DNA of 64,000 bases. Origin: a bacterium (GTDB taxonomy: Bacteria; Armatimonadota; Abditibacteriia; Abditibacteriales; Abditibacteriaceae). Made by a program: the position numbers and the translations under genes. Under the pieces are notes generated by a model that worked only from the letters and a program-made list of their open reading frames with translations, searched no databases and had not been told where the DNA came from. Positions 1-8,719 of the stretch are shown one piece after another (position 1 is the first letter of the stretch; each line of letters begins with the position of its first letter). The stretch spans positions 98,589-162,588 of the forward strand of contig SDZD01000010.1 in NCBI GenBank assembly GCA_004172935.1, read 5' to 3'.

Positions 1-160
1 GGCCGTGGCTGCGCGCCGCACGGGGCGTGCTTCGGGCATGGTATCGGTACGCTCCAAAGGCGGCGAACTCGACATCGAATGGGACGAAAAAAGCGGCGAA
101 ATATGGAAAATCGGCCCGGCCCAAATCGCCTTCGAGGGCGTTTGGCAGGATGAAAATTAA
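1..160 (+). CDS. dapF: diaminopimelate epimerase, C-terminal fragment
   Basis: The reading frame that is open from base 2 to the TAA at 158-160 encodes the last ~52 residues of a protein whose 5' part lies outside the window. The fragment has the end pattern of DapF: a Thr/Gly-rich helix (ARRTGRASG), the strand pair VSVRSKGGELDIEW and the terminal IGPAQIAFEG, matching the family pattern V-x-PGG-L-x-I-x-W ... GPA-x-x-VFEG. DapF interconverts LL- and meso-diaminopimelate in the cytoplasm for lysine and peptidoglycan synthesis. The catalytic cysteines lie outside the window, so activity cannot be judged. A shared hairpin terminator follows. Confidence 0.78.
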   Translation, partial: AVAARRTGRASGMVSVRSKGGELDIEWDEKSGEIWKIGPAQIAFEGVWQDEN

Positions 161-185
161 ATTTCGTTTAAACGCAAATTTTAAG

Positions 186-240
186 AAACGGAGAGGGAAA
201 CAAAAGAAAAATACACACTCTATTTTTCTCCTCTCCGTTT
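186..240. terminator. bidirectional hairpin terminator between convergent genes
   Basis: An 11-bp perfect stem (AAACGGAGAGG at 186-196 with its complement at 230-240) encloses a second, A/T-rich stem (AGAAAAAT/ATTTTTCT). It sits exactly between the stop of dapF and the stop of the convergent reductase, so it can serve both strands. Confidence 0.75.
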
Positions 241-247
241 GCAACAA

Positions 248-2266
248 CTAATCCTCTAAATTCAGCCAGCGTATCTCTTGCGGCGAAAGTTCGAGGCCAA
301 GCGCCTCAAACGAATCGCGCGTCTCACTCACGCTGCGCGGCCCAATCAGCGCAAAAATGGGAAATGGTTGCGCCAAAACGTAAGCCGCAGCCACCACAAC
401 AGTCGAGACCCCACGTTCATCGGCCAACTTCTGCGCACGCGCCAACCGCTCAAAATTGTCGTCGCTGTACCACGAACGCACTAGCTCAGCATCGCTCGTG
501 AAATCGCGGTCGGCCCGCGCGAAAAAGCCACGAGCCTGACTGCTCCATGAAAACAGCGCCGTCTGAGTTTGCTCGAACCATACGCGCGACTCGGCATCCG
601 ACGACGAGATACAACCGCCCCACACCGGCTTGACCATGCGCGCCAGCGAGAAGTTATTCGACGCACTACTAAAGCCCTGTAGTCCATGTGACCGAGCATA
701 TTCGTTGGCCTCGCTCAAACGCTCAAGCGACCAGTTCGAACCTCCATATGCACGATACAGCCCCTTGGTCAAACCTTCGTTCAGCGCCTCAACCCACTCG
801 CCGATAGGAATTTGCAGATTGTCACGGTGAAGCATGTAAATGTCGCCGCTCTCAATGCCCAATCGGTCCAGCGACTCCTGCAACTGATGTCGCATCCCAT
901 CGGGCGAACAGTTGGGCGGATGCGCGCCCTTGACTATGAGCGTCACCTCATCGCGCACTCCTCGCGACTTCAGCCAACGCCCCAATACACGTTCGCCCAT
1001 CCCGCCGCCATAAACATGCGCCGTATCGAAGCAAGTACCACCGCGCTCGAAAAAGTCGTCAAACAGCGCCAAGCCGTGCGAATAAGGCTCAATAGCGCCT
1101 TCCAGCATCGTGCCCAACACAATTTGCGACACGGCTTTCGGTGCCCCCGCCTCGTTCACCACGCCTCGCAACTCGCGAGTGCGCATCACGTTCTCTTTCA
1201 CTTTTACAGTCGCCGCATTTTCGCCGCGCTCACCGGGATAAGAAAGTCCGATGGCCGCTCGCCATGTGTCCAGCATCTTCATGTTACCCAGCGCGTCGTC
1301 TGGCCCCATTGCGGGGTAAAGCACTTCGCCCGTCGCCACCATGCTCGCCATTGCATCGGCCTCGAAGGCATACAGTGGTCGGTCGAAAGGAACATAAATT
1401 TCCTCGACCTGTCCCCCACCCCGCTCCAGATACAAAATGGTTTCGTCGCTTCCCTGCACAGGCGAACAGAAAAACGGCGAAGGCACACGTAACGTGGCGT
1501 TTTCGCCAACAATGCGGCAATGGCTGCCACCGTTCAAATTAACCCCGGTTTGCAACTGCGCTACGATGTCACCTTCAAATCGCGCCACTGCGACGCTGTA
1601 CAAGTCGGCGCCCGTCGTGCCCAACACGCCCAACGCCTTCAGTTCAAGCGGTTCAGCGAAGGTCTTTCCATTGGCTGCTCCGGCCACAAGACGGCTAAAC
1701 GACGCCACATAACACCCGACATCCAGAATGCCGCCACCGCCCAATTCAAGGGCAAACAATCGCGACGCGGGGTTGGGCTGCGCCTGAAAGCTAAACGTCG
1801 CTTCAATGGCCTTAATTTTCCCCAGAGCGCCCGACGACACCAGTTCCGCTATCTGCGTCGTCTGCGGGTGGCAGCGATACATGAACGCTTCCATTAAAGC
1901 CACGCCCTTGGCACGCGCCGCTTCGACCGCGCGCGAAGCCTCGGCAGAATTCAACGTCAGCGGCTTTTCGCACAAAATGTGCTTGCCCGCCTCGGCGCAT
2001 TTCACGATCCACTCAAAATGCATCGGATGCGGCGTGGCGATGTAAATCGCGTCTACTTCGGGGTCATTGAGGAGTTCGGCGTAAGAGCCGTAAGACTTGC
2101 TGGCTCCGAACTCGGCTGCGAAGGCAGCAGCGCTTTCGGTGCTTCGGGAGGCGACGGCCCACAACTCCCCGTTCTTCGACGCAGGCAACGCTCTGGCGAA
2201 AGTGCGCGCAATGGCCCCTGTGGCTAAAATTCCCCACCGCAACGGCTTGATGTTCGAATCGGACAT
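248..2266 (-). CDS. Gfo/Idh/MocA oxidoreductase fused to aldo/keto reductase
   Basis: Two full enzymes in one 672-residue chain. Residues 8-330 are a Gfo/Idh/MocA dehydrogenase: a Rossmann start GILATGAIA at 12-20, the EKP signature at 100-102 (family catalytic Lys), and the GGGGILDVGCY segment near 176-186. Residues 375-672 are an aldo/keto reductase with the expected tetrad Asp414, Tyr419, Lys446 and His480. Both families use NAD(P)(H) on sugars and related carbonyls, so the fusion suggests two linked steps on one sugar-derived substrate; the substrate is not known. The ATG at 2266 fits the Rossmann start. A TAAAAT box ends only 9 nt upstream, so the transcript may be leaderless or nearly so. 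Confidence 0.9.
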   Translation of the reverse strand: MSDSNIKPLRWGILATGAIARTFARALPASKNGELWAVASRSTESAAAFAAEFGASKSYGSYAELLNDPEVDAIYIATPHPMHFEWIVKCAEAGKHILCEKPLTLNSAEASRAVEAARAKGVALMEAFMYRCHPQTTQIAELVSSGALGKIKAIEATFSFQAQPNPASRLFALELGGGGILDVGCYVASFSRLVAGAANGKTFAEPLELKALGVLGTTGADLYSVAVARFEGDIVAQLQTGVNLNGGSHCRIVGENATLRVPSPFFCSPVQGSDETILYLERGGGQVEEIYVPFDRPLYAFEADAMASMVATGEVLYPAMGPDDALGNMKMLDTWRAAIGLSYPGERGENAATVKVKENVMRTRELRGVVNEAGAPKAVSQIVLGTMLEGAIEPYSHGLALFDDFFERGGTCFDTAHVYGGGMGERVLGRWLKSRGVRDEVTLIVKGAHPPNCSPDGMRHQLQESLDRLGIESGDIYMLHRDNLQIPIGEWVEALNEGLTKGLYRAYGGSNWSLERLSEANEYARSHGLQGFSSASNNFSLARMVKPVWGGCISSSDAESRVWFEQTQTALFSWSSQARGFFARADRDFTSDAELVRSWYSDDNFERLARAQKLADERGVSTVVVAAAYVLAQPFPIFALIGPRSVSETRDSFEALGLELSPQEIRWLNLED

Positions 2267-2298
2267 GAAGCCCTTATTTTAGACATTCCACACAACAA

Positions 2299-2328
2299 AA
2301 ACCGCCCCAATATCCATTGAGGCGGTTC
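2299..2328 (-). terminator. rho-independent terminator of the S1-domain gene
   Basis: AACCGCC (2300-2306) pairs with GGCGGTT (2321-2327). Read on the minus strand, the hairpin is followed by a run of T. It lies just after the stop of the minus-strand S1 gene. Confidence 0.75.
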
Positions 2329-2357
2329 AAAAATTTTATAAGGCGTTCGGGGTAAAT

Positions 2358-2780
2358 TTAGCGACGACGCATTCCGAGTTTCGTCTCGTTGTGGCGACGC
2401 ACATCGCCCAGACGCTCGGTAGCATCTGCCAGGAACTCGCGAACTTTTTCGTCCAGAGCGGCGCGCCCGGTGCGAGTTGCATGAATGGGTTCGTAAAAAA
2501 TGGGTTCCTGTGAACCGAACTCCTCGATTTCCTCGGAAAAAGGAGCTGCGCCTTTAGCACGCTTAATGGAGAACTCAACTTTGCCGTCCTCTTTGACGGC
2601 AATGACTTTCACCATAACGCGCGTGCCAATTGCGAGGTAATCGGCCACATTGGCAACAAATTTTTCGTCGATTTCTGAAATGTGAACTAAGCCAGTCGTG
2701 CCGTCCTCAAGACGTATCATCGCTCCATAAGGTAGTAGCCGTACCACGACGCCGCGAGAAAGAGTTGAATTATCCGTCAT
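2358..2780 (-). CDS. S1 RNA-binding domain protein
   Basis: A 140-residue protein with one S1/OB fold at about residues 6-75: G-x-V-x-x-L-x-x-Y-G-A near the start, GLVHISEI in the middle and KVIAVKEDGKVEFSIKRA at the end, all typical of S1 domains. It resembles the small YabR/general-stress-13 group that binds RNA or ribosomes. The C-terminal half is charged and has no recognised domain. A clear Shine-Dalgarno GGGAGG lies 6 nt before the ATG. It is a single-gene unit with its own promoter and terminator. Confidence 0.85.
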   Translation of the reverse strand: MTDNSTLSRGVVVRLLPYGAMIRLEDGTTGLVHISEIDEKFVANVADYLAIGTRVMVKVIAVKEDGKVEFSIKRAKGAAPFSEEIEEFGSQEPIFYEPIHATRTGRAALDEKVREFLADATERLGDVRRHNETKLGMRRR

Positions 2781-2810
2781 CTAAATCCTCCCAAAGGTTT
2801 GAGATGGCGT

Positions 2811-2838
2811 ATTCTACCCAGTTCGCGGCTTTTTTAAA
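2811..2838 (-). promoter_or_regulatory. putative promoter of the S1-domain gene
   Basis: On the minus strand TAGAAT (2811-2816) lies 16 bp downstream of TTTAAA (2833-2838). The same TTTAAA-N16-TA(T/G)AAT arrangement occurs upstream of the LacI gene, which supports the call. The start point is not mapped. Confidence 0.4.
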
Positions 2839-2869
2839 CATGCACTAAAAAACTTGACATAAAATTTAC

Positions 2870-4126
2870 TCAAGATTCCCAAAAATGCCATGTACCGACC
2901 TCATCAGAGGCGGCAAATTCGTGCCCATTCCACCCAACATTCCCTGTCCCCAACTGGCGCGCGACCTGTCCACTCTTCGCGTCCACCATCACAACAGGCT
3001 TCTCTCCGGCGACCACAACAAGGCGCTCACCTAAGCGCGCTTTCCCCAAAGCCTCGGAAAGTGGTTGCTTCAACCAACGTGTCCACATCAGGTGCCCATT
3101 ACTGGCATCGAAGGCGCGTAGCCCACCATCGTTGCCGCCCACAACCAAAAGGCCGTCCACCAAAATCGGCGACGCGCGCAACACAACGCTATTTTTGGCC
3201 CCGACGCGCGGCGGCACGAAAGATTTCCAAATCTTGCGGCCTGTGCGCGCATCGAGCGCGAAGACAGCGCCCAGATCATTGCACCAGTACACACGCCCAG
3301 TAGCAGCATCGAAACGCGGAATAGCCGTACCTGCCGCACGGTCGCGCGGGTTGGTCGGAAAACTCCAGCGCACTTTACCGCCCACACTTTCGAAGCAGCG
3401 CAAACCACCACGCGAGTTCGTGTGCCCCAACAACGGCACCACAACACCCCACGGAGTCGCGGTCACGCCTTCGCCAATCGGCGCGGCAGCTTCCTGCGCC
3501 CACAGCGTTTTGCCATCGCGGGCATCGCGCGCCCACACACGGCCCGCGTCATCGCCCCCGACAATAATCGACTTGGCGCCAGTGTTCATCAGAGCGGGGC
3601 GAGGAAACAAAGAACCCGAATGCTTCACGCTCCAACGAACGTGCCCCGAACTATCGAGGCGCGCCAATGTGCCATCACCGCTCGCCACAACAACACCATT
3701 GGAAATACCTACCACCTGAGCGGGCGCGGGAAATGTCCCAGGCCACACCTTCTGCGGTACCGAGGTTTTTGTGGCGGCGCGCCAAACGGCGCCTTCTTCC
3801 GAGGCGAAGAACCAACTGGAGCCAACTCCAACAGGTGCCCCTTGACAGGAAATACCCGTGACAATGCTGGGACCACCGAACCATACCGAACGATAGCTGG
3901 CCATCGCGCGCGCACCCAGCCATAACGATAAGGCTCCAACAGGAAGTCCCACAGTCAGCACAATCTTTTGTATTTGGCGACGGCGTTTGCGTCCGCGTCG
4001 CTGAGCGGCGCGACGGGCGCGTTCAAAATCGAGATCGTGGGCGCGGCGAAGAGGTTTAACCAGTCGGCGCGGCGGAGAAGAAACAGGGGGTTTAGGCGAC
4101 GAGACGAACGGCAACAGTGGCGACAT
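2870..4126 (-). CDS. membrane-anchored PQQ-like beta-propeller protein
   Basis: A 418-residue protein. Residues 1-55 are basic and Pro/Arg-rich, followed by one membrane segment at about 56-75, so the rest is predicted outside the cytoplasm. The remainder repeats the PQQ/PQQ-like blade pattern (AxDxxxGKxxW): ARDARDGKTLW, ALDARTGRKIW, AFDASNGHLMW, VDAKSGQVA. Such propellers act as binding scaffolds (BamB-like) or as quinoprotein dehydrogenases. No dehydrogenase domain or disulfide signature is visible, so a structural or binding role is more likely. It appears monocistronic. Confidence 0.8.
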   Translation of the reverse strand: MSPLLPFVSSPKPPVSSPPRRLVKPLRRAHDLDFERARRAAQRRGRKRRRQIQKIVLTVGLPVGALSLWLGARAMASYRSVWFGGPSIVTGISCQGAPVGVGSSWFFASEEGAVWRAATKTSVPQKVWPGTFPAPAQVVGISNGVVVASGDGTLARLDSSGHVRWSVKHSGSLFPRPALMNTGAKSIIVGGDDAGRVWARDARDGKTLWAQEAAAPIGEGVTATPWGVVVPLLGHTNSRGGLRCFESVGGKVRWSFPTNPRDRAAGTAIPRFDAATGRVYWCNDLGAVFALDARTGRKIWKSFVPPRVGAKNSVVLRASPILVDGLLVVGGNDGGLRAFDASNGHLMWTRWLKQPLSEALGKARLGERLVVVAGEKPVVMVDAKSGQVARQLGTGNVGWNGHEFAASDEVGTWHFWES

Positions 4127-4391
4127 GACGGCAGTTAGGCAGCGATTGGCACGATTTCTCGCGCCGAGTGCGATGGTTGAAAGTTCGGGAATTAGGCGTT
4201 CGCCACGCTCAAAATCCGAAGGCTCTGTTCCATTCTACCACTTTCTGACGCTACTTTTGGGGTGACATCAGTCGTTTCTTTTCTTTCTTTTTTCTAAAGT
4301 TGTTACGAACACAAAGCGCGAACTACATTACCGCTTACTAATGCCCATTAATCACTACAACAAACATAATACCAACCTCCTCTTCTGCCTG

Positions 4392-5150
4392 TTAAGCAAT
4401 CCACGCGCGCAACCAATGCGCCACTTCTTCGGGCGCTTCGAGCGGCAATAAATGCCCCGATCCCTCGACGACTTGCATCTCGGTTTCGGGCGCTCCCAAC
4501 GAACGTAACGGCTCGATAATGGTCTGCTGCATCAGTTCGGGCGTCATGCCGCCATCTTTTTCTCCGAGCAAAATGCGAACGGGCACTCGAATATGGCTCA
4601 GAATATCCGACGAATCGACCCGCGACCCGATTTCGAGCCAGTTGCGCCAATCGTTCTCATTGGTCGCCAAATCGGCTTCTACCGAAAGCTCCATCAATTC
4701 GGGTGCAAGCGGACGTGCCGAAGCCAATCGCACGGTTTCGAGCGCCCCTTCGCGCGTGCCATGTCGCTCAAGCATCGCGGTGCGATTCGCTTCGGGAATA
4801 GGCTCAGGCGATGGTGGCGAGGGCGCCAATAATACCACACTTTCCAACCCATCCAATCCAAGCGACGCAGCACCCAGCGCGATTTTGCCGCCCATCGAAT
4901 GCCCGACCAAATGAAATGGGCCACTCACATCGCTGCGAATCGCACGCGCGATCTGCTCATAAGCAACAGGTAAGGAATATTGGTCATCTTTCACACCGAC
5001 ATGTTCCAGCGTGTAAGCGCGCAAATTCCATGACGCGGGCAACAACGGCCACAACGCCGAATACGAACGCGCCGAACCACCGAAATAAGGCAAAAACACT
5101 AGAGTCGGAGAACCGGACTCGCCTTGAACAAGCATAGGAAATTGAGCCAT
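4392..5150 (-). CDS. alpha/beta hydrolase
   Basis: A 252-residue cytoplasmic-type alpha/beta hydrolase. The oxyanion segment FLPYFGGS lies near residue 20. The nucleophile elbow is GHSMGG with Ser85, and the likely acid and base are Asp199 (LLGEKDG) and His233 (EGSGHLL), a complete Ser-Asp-His triad. Length and motif spacing match the BioH/MhpC/lactonase-like group; the substrate cannot be told. No signal peptide is seen. Confidence 0.88.
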   Translation of the reverse strand: MAQFPMLVQGESGSPTLVFLPYFGGSARSYSALWPLLPASWNLRAYTLEHVGVKDDQYSLPVAYEQIARAIRSDVSGPFHLVGHSMGGKIALGAASLGLDGLESVVLLAPSPPSPEPIPEANRTAMLERHGTREGALETVRLASARPLAPELMELSVEADLATNENDWRNWLEIGSRVDSSDILSHIRVPVRILLGEKDGGMTPELMQQTIIEPLRSLGAPETEMQVVEGSGHLLPLEAPEEVAHWLRAWIA

Positions 5151-5231
5151 GATAGAAAATGCTGTAGGTCAAGTCTGAGGCCAATCGCAATCTCAACAGA
5201 ATAGGACACAGCTAATTTCATCCGCGTGTCA

Positions 5232-5258
5232 CTTCTGTAGGGGCGAACCTCGTGTTCG
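5232..5258. repeat. half copy of the GTAGGGGCGAAC intergenic repeat
   Basis: The string GTAGGGGCGAACCTCGTG followed by TTCGCC is one copy of a short repeat also found at 39948-39972 and, decayed, near 37108 and 37814. A related paired form is the 8785-8890 element. It lies in the gap between two minus-strand genes. Confidence 0.65.
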
Positions 5259-5314
5259 CCTTCCCTCAGTCCTCTACCGCTAACAAATTAGCCTCATATT
5301 CTCTCGCCACAAAT

Positions 5315-6508
5315 CTAAATCAACTCAAGGGTCAGGTTACGAGCGGGCGGAGAAGGTTCGCTTTGCAGCACTTCGCGGTCGAATCTCACGCCACGCGGCT
5401 CAACGCTAACCGGAATGTGTTCCTGCACCGAAAGAAACGCCGCTTCCAGCACCGAGAGCGCCCTCGCCGCATCATCCAGCGCACGCTCGGCGTTGAAAGG
5501 CGCCGGGTTATCGGCACATACACTCAAAAACGCCTTAATATCTTCGCCATAGCCGCTCAGGTTAGAACCCGAAACGTGCGCCGCCAAACCGGGAGGCTCG
5601 AAGGTGCGCGTGCCCTCGCGCGGCACATAATGCACTACCCTGCGCCCCGCTTCACACACCAGAAAGCGCCCCTGAGTTCCACATGCCTCGATACGAGGTA
5701 AAGGCGAGTTCCAGGTGTCGGCAGCACCAAATAGCGCGCTCACATGGGCGCCGCCACCAAGCGAAAGAAGCACCTGAGTTGCCCCGTCACCATGTCGGGT
5801 CGCCCAAATCTGACGCGGCACCTGAGCGGGGGGGAAAAACGACAGCATCAAATCGAACGCGGCATAAGCCGATGAAAATCGCGCTTCATCAAGGGGAAAA
5901 GGAAAACGCGCCTGGACAGCAGTCACGGTGCCAATGGCATCGCGCTCAATCAATCGCCGCGCCGCGCGGTGCGCAGGAGCGCGGCGTAGTGGCAATGCCA
6001 TCCACAGCGAGGGCGCCCCGGCCACACGCGCAAATGGGTTTAAATGGGCGCACGAACGCGCGGGGGGACCATCGACCCAAACCCACTTCGGCGGCGCGAC
6101 ACCATAAGGCGTTCCCGGCGCGCTCGAAATCAAATCGACAAGATCGGCGGGCTGTAACTCGCACTCGTCGCCCAAAAACACCACATCGAGTTGGGCTTCG
6201 CGTAGCATCGCGCGCGCATCGGAATAAAGTGCAGTGCCGCGCGTAGCACGTGCCAATGCTTCCAACCGAGGCGAAACCTTCGTTGGCGCCGAATTGCGCA
6301 ACGGCGCGGGTTCGTCCCCATCGCACAGCGCCACGACTTCGGGCAAAGCGGGCGGGTTGTAGCGAATGTCCCCCGATGGCGCGGGCCGCCGACTCCACCA
6401 CGCGCCAGCGTCAGGAGCCGCGAGTGCATCAGGGCCACTCAAACACGGCAAAATCGCCCATTCGACGGCACTCCCTGTCCCAATGACGCCCACCCGCAAG
6501 CGCTGCAT
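5315..6508 (-). CDS. Gfo/Idh/MocA-like oxidoreductase, divergent
   Basis: A ~397-residue protein starting MQRLRVGVIGTGS, a Rossmann beta-alpha-beta with the glycine fingerprint near residues 8-13. The C-terminal half has the Gfo/Idh dimerisation sheet, including a GTQGRFLV segment and a helix with EDIKAFL. The usual EKP is replaced: the matching region reads VDGPPARSC, so the catalytic Lys is not evident and enzymatic activity is uncertain. I chose the ATG at 6508 over a TTG at 6517 because the fingerprint follows at once. Codon choice and Ala/Pro richness differ slightly from the neighbours. Confidence 0.72.
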   Translation of the reverse strand: MQRLRVGVIGTGSAVEWAILPCLSGPDALAAPDAGAWWSRRPAPSGDIRYNPPALPEVVALCDGDEPAPLRNSAPTKVSPRLEALARATRGTALYSDARAMLREAQLDVVFLGDECELQPADLVDLISSAPGTPYGVAPPKWVWVDGPPARSCAHLNPFARVAGAPSLWMALPLRRAPAHRAARRLIERDAIGTVTAVQARFPFPLDEARFSSAYAAFDLMLSFFPPAQVPRQIWATRHGDGATQVLLSLGGGAHVSALFGAADTWNSPLPRIEACGTQGRFLVCEAGRRVVHYVPREGTRTFEPPGLAAHVSGSNLSGYGEDIKAFLSVCADNPAPFNAERALDDAARALSVLEAAFLSVQEHIPVSVEPRGVRFDREVLQSEPSPPARNLTLELI

Positions 6509-6579
6509 AATTAGCAAGTAAGTTTAAAAGTCAAACCGTAGTGGCGTTGTCATATTCTGCGTGGACGCAGAAACAACTC

Positions 6580-7575
6580 CTAACTCCGCCCACTCGACAC
6601 TGAACTTTTCGCTTTGCGCAGTTCAGCGGCACTCAAAGTCACATCACTCACACGGCACCAATCCACATCCATCAGATAATTCGTTCCCGGCGCGCTCGTC
6701 GGTGCGGGCGTGGGGTTAGTCGCCCAGATATTGAGATGCACTTCCATCCCTTCATTGGGTCGAACGCCATTTTCGCCGTACAGCACTGTGTAGGGCAATG
6801 CCGCATTCTGCTTGGAATAGAACTCGATGCGATAGACACCGCTCGAAACGCAAATCCAGCGAATTTTGAGCAGATGCCATTGCGCAGGGTTCACCGGATT
6901 ACTGTTGGCCTGTCCGCTTCCAGTCAAAGTAGCCCAGTGGTGCGAACCGTCGTAGTAGCCCTGACCGGGAATGTTCTCGGTGTCGTTGCGCCGTGCCCAA
7001 TCGTTCCATGTCACCACCTGAACCTCTTTCCCCGTATTGCTGCCCAGATACTCGAAGTCCACTTCATCCGAATACACCGTGCCAGCGTTCAACCTTTGCG
7101 AGTAGGTGTAAAACGACGAAATCATCTGCGGCGCCGATACAGGCAACCTCAAGCGCGCTTCAAAATCAATGGCATGGCCGGGCGTGGGAGGCCCGAATTT
7201 GCGCAGCGTTTGTAGCTCAGTTCCCCATAGATACTTGCGCGCAGTGTTTGGCTTGAAGTTGTTGGGATTATAGGTAGAAAGTTTCAGGCGAAGGAATTTC
7301 CCCTCGGCACCATCGCCCGACATCTGAACGGGTGCATTGCCCCACTCGGTGTACAGCAAGTTGAACGAAGTCGGCGCGATATTGCCCAACGGCGGGTATT
7401 GCAACCAGTCGGTGCCCTTATAACGCGCGACGTTGGCAGGGCTTTTCGTTACAGTCGACCAACGTGAGGGAGTATCGAACTGCTCCTGAAATAACACGGT
7501 TTGAGCAGAAACGGGCCGTGCCACTCCTGCAGCGACGGGCAACAGCAAAGCGAGGCTTTTGAAAAGGGTATGCAT
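6580..7575 (-). CDS. secreted GH16-like glycoside hydrolase
   Basis: The ATG at 7575 gives a clean signal peptide (MHTLFKSLALLLPVAAGVA... cleaved near VSA-QT) and a 331-residue protein; the longer frame upstream would run into the preceding gene. The segment DEVDFEYLG carries Glu171-Asp173-Glu175, the E-x-D-x-E signature of family 16 enzymes (laminarinase/lichenase-type jelly rolls), where the two Glu are nucleophile and acid/base. The flanking Trp/Tyr-rich strands and the late WHLLKIRW and LNIWATNP segments also fit a concanavalin-like fold. The expected substrate is a beta-1,3/1,4-glucan or galactan. It follows a propeller lipoprotein gene by 19 bp, so they are probably co-transcribed. Confidence 0.72.
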   Translation of the reverse strand: MHTLFKSLALLLPVAAGVARPVSAQTVLFQEQFDTPSRWSTVTKSPANVARYKGTDWLQYPPLGNIAPTSFNLLYTEWGNAPVQMSGDGAEGKFLRLKLSTYNPNNFKPNTARKYLWGTELQTLRKFGPPTPGHAIDFEARLRLPVSAPQMISSFYTYSQRLNAGTVYSDEVDFEYLGSNTGKEVQVVTWNDWARRNDTENIPGQGYYDGSHHWATLTGSGQANSNPVNPAQWHLLKIRWICVSSGVYRIEFYSKQNAALPYTVLYGENGVRPNEGMEVHLNIWATNPTPAPTSAPGTNYLMDVDWCRVSDVTLSAAELRKAKSSVSSGRS

Positions 7576-7594
7576 GGGATGAGGTTGGTTGCGC

Positions 7595-8683
7595 TTAACG
7601 CCAGTCGGTATCTTCCACGAAAAGTCCATCGGTTGCGTCCACAGGAGTAGCGCCAGTGCCATCTGTTTTGGCGGTATAAAGCCCCGCCTCGCTCGAATAA
7701 GCGATGAGATTGCCCTGGGGACTCCACACCGCATCGGTTCCGGTCAGCGAACCCAACGCGCGCCGATTGGTGCCATCGGCGCTAATAAGGTACAACTGCG
7801 CCGACACGCCCGAACCGGGGAGCGAGTTGAAAACGAGCGTCTGTCCATCGGGACTCCACGCCGGATTGATGTTCGCCAGTCCGGTTTCGGTTTGCGAGCG
7901 CTGCGTGATTTGCCGCAGTCCGCTGCCATCGACCCCCACCGTATAAATATCGGTGTAAGCCGAAGTGCCCGGCGGCAACACAGCGCGCGGTTTGCGTGTA
8001 GTCAGCGTCCCCGCCGCCACGGTTTGCACACCCGGCGCCGCATTGAACGCGATACGGTTCGTAATGCTCCACGATGGGTTAGCCCCGCTGTTCGTCAGTT
8101 GACGCAGGTTGCTGCCATCAGCGTTGATGACGTAAATGCCGTCGTTGCCTTTAGAAAAAGCGATGCGCTGCCCATCGGCGCCCCAAATCGGCGACGTTGC
8201 CCCATTCGCGTTGACATCAGAGGTCAAAAGCCGATTGTTGCTGCCATCGGCGTTCATAATCCGCAACTGTGATTGGCTACCTCCACCAATCACTGCCACC
8301 GCTACATAAACGATTTGCGTGCGCGAAGGATTGAGCGTCGGACTACCATTCGGTTGTACATTGCCCGCTCCATCCGAAGTCGCAGTCGTCAACCGCCGCA
8401 AATTCGAGCCATTCGGATTAACCGAAAAAATGTCGGTTTGTGCCGCATCAGTCGCCCCATCGGGAGCCATCGCAAAAACCAACACCCCACTCCCGGCAAC
8501 CGGAGGTATGGTCGGAGTCGCAGTCGGCGCAGAAGTAGGAGCGGCAGTTCCAATCGGAGTCGCAGTCGGCACAGTCGCCCCCGAACCGCCACCACCACAA
8601 GCCGAAAGCGTCGCGATTCCTACCAAAGCCGAAGCCGAAAAGAACACCGGAGAGCGCCGTATAATCAGAAGAAGAGGATTCAT
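7595..8683 (-). CDS. TolB/WD40-like beta-propeller lipoprotein
   Basis: From the ATG at 8683 the protein has a lipoprotein signal ending LSAC with Cys29, then a Thr/Pro-rich linker to about residue 65. PD40-type repeats follow (D-I-F-S-V-N-P-N-G-S-N-L-R-R-L-T, IMNADGSNNRLLT, VINADGSNLRQLT, SPDGQTLVFNS), forming a TolB-like propeller of six or so blades. These act as periplasmic or surface binding scaffolds. The gene leads the GH16-like enzyme, suggesting a surface pair that binds and cuts a glycan. The longer start at 8719 would add residues that do not fit a signal peptide. Confidence 0.85.
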   Translation of the reverse strand: MNPLLLIIRRSPVFFSASALVGIATLSACGGGGSGATVPTATPIGTAAPTSAPTATPTIPPVAGSGVLVFAMAPDGATDAAQTDIFSVNPNGSNLRRLTTATSDGAGNVQPNGSPTLNPSRTQIVYVAVAVIGGGSQSQLRIMNADGSNNRLLTSDVNANGATSPIWGADGQRIAFSKGNDGIYVINADGSNLRQLTNSGANPSWSITNRIAFNAAPGVQTVAAGTLTTRKPRAVLPPGTSAYTDIYTVGVDGSGLRQITQRSQTETGLANINPAWSPDGQTLVFNSLPGSGVSAQLYLISADGTNRRALGSLTGTDAVWSPQGNLIAYSSEAGLYTAKTDGTGATPVDATDGLFVEDTDWR

Positions 8684-8719
8684 GAGGAGTAGGCCGCTCT
8701 GTTTATCACGCTGGGACAA

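Noticed and set aside
2854..2859. A perfect TTGACA on the plus strand
   Set aside because: No -10 at a proper distance and no plus-strand gene follows.
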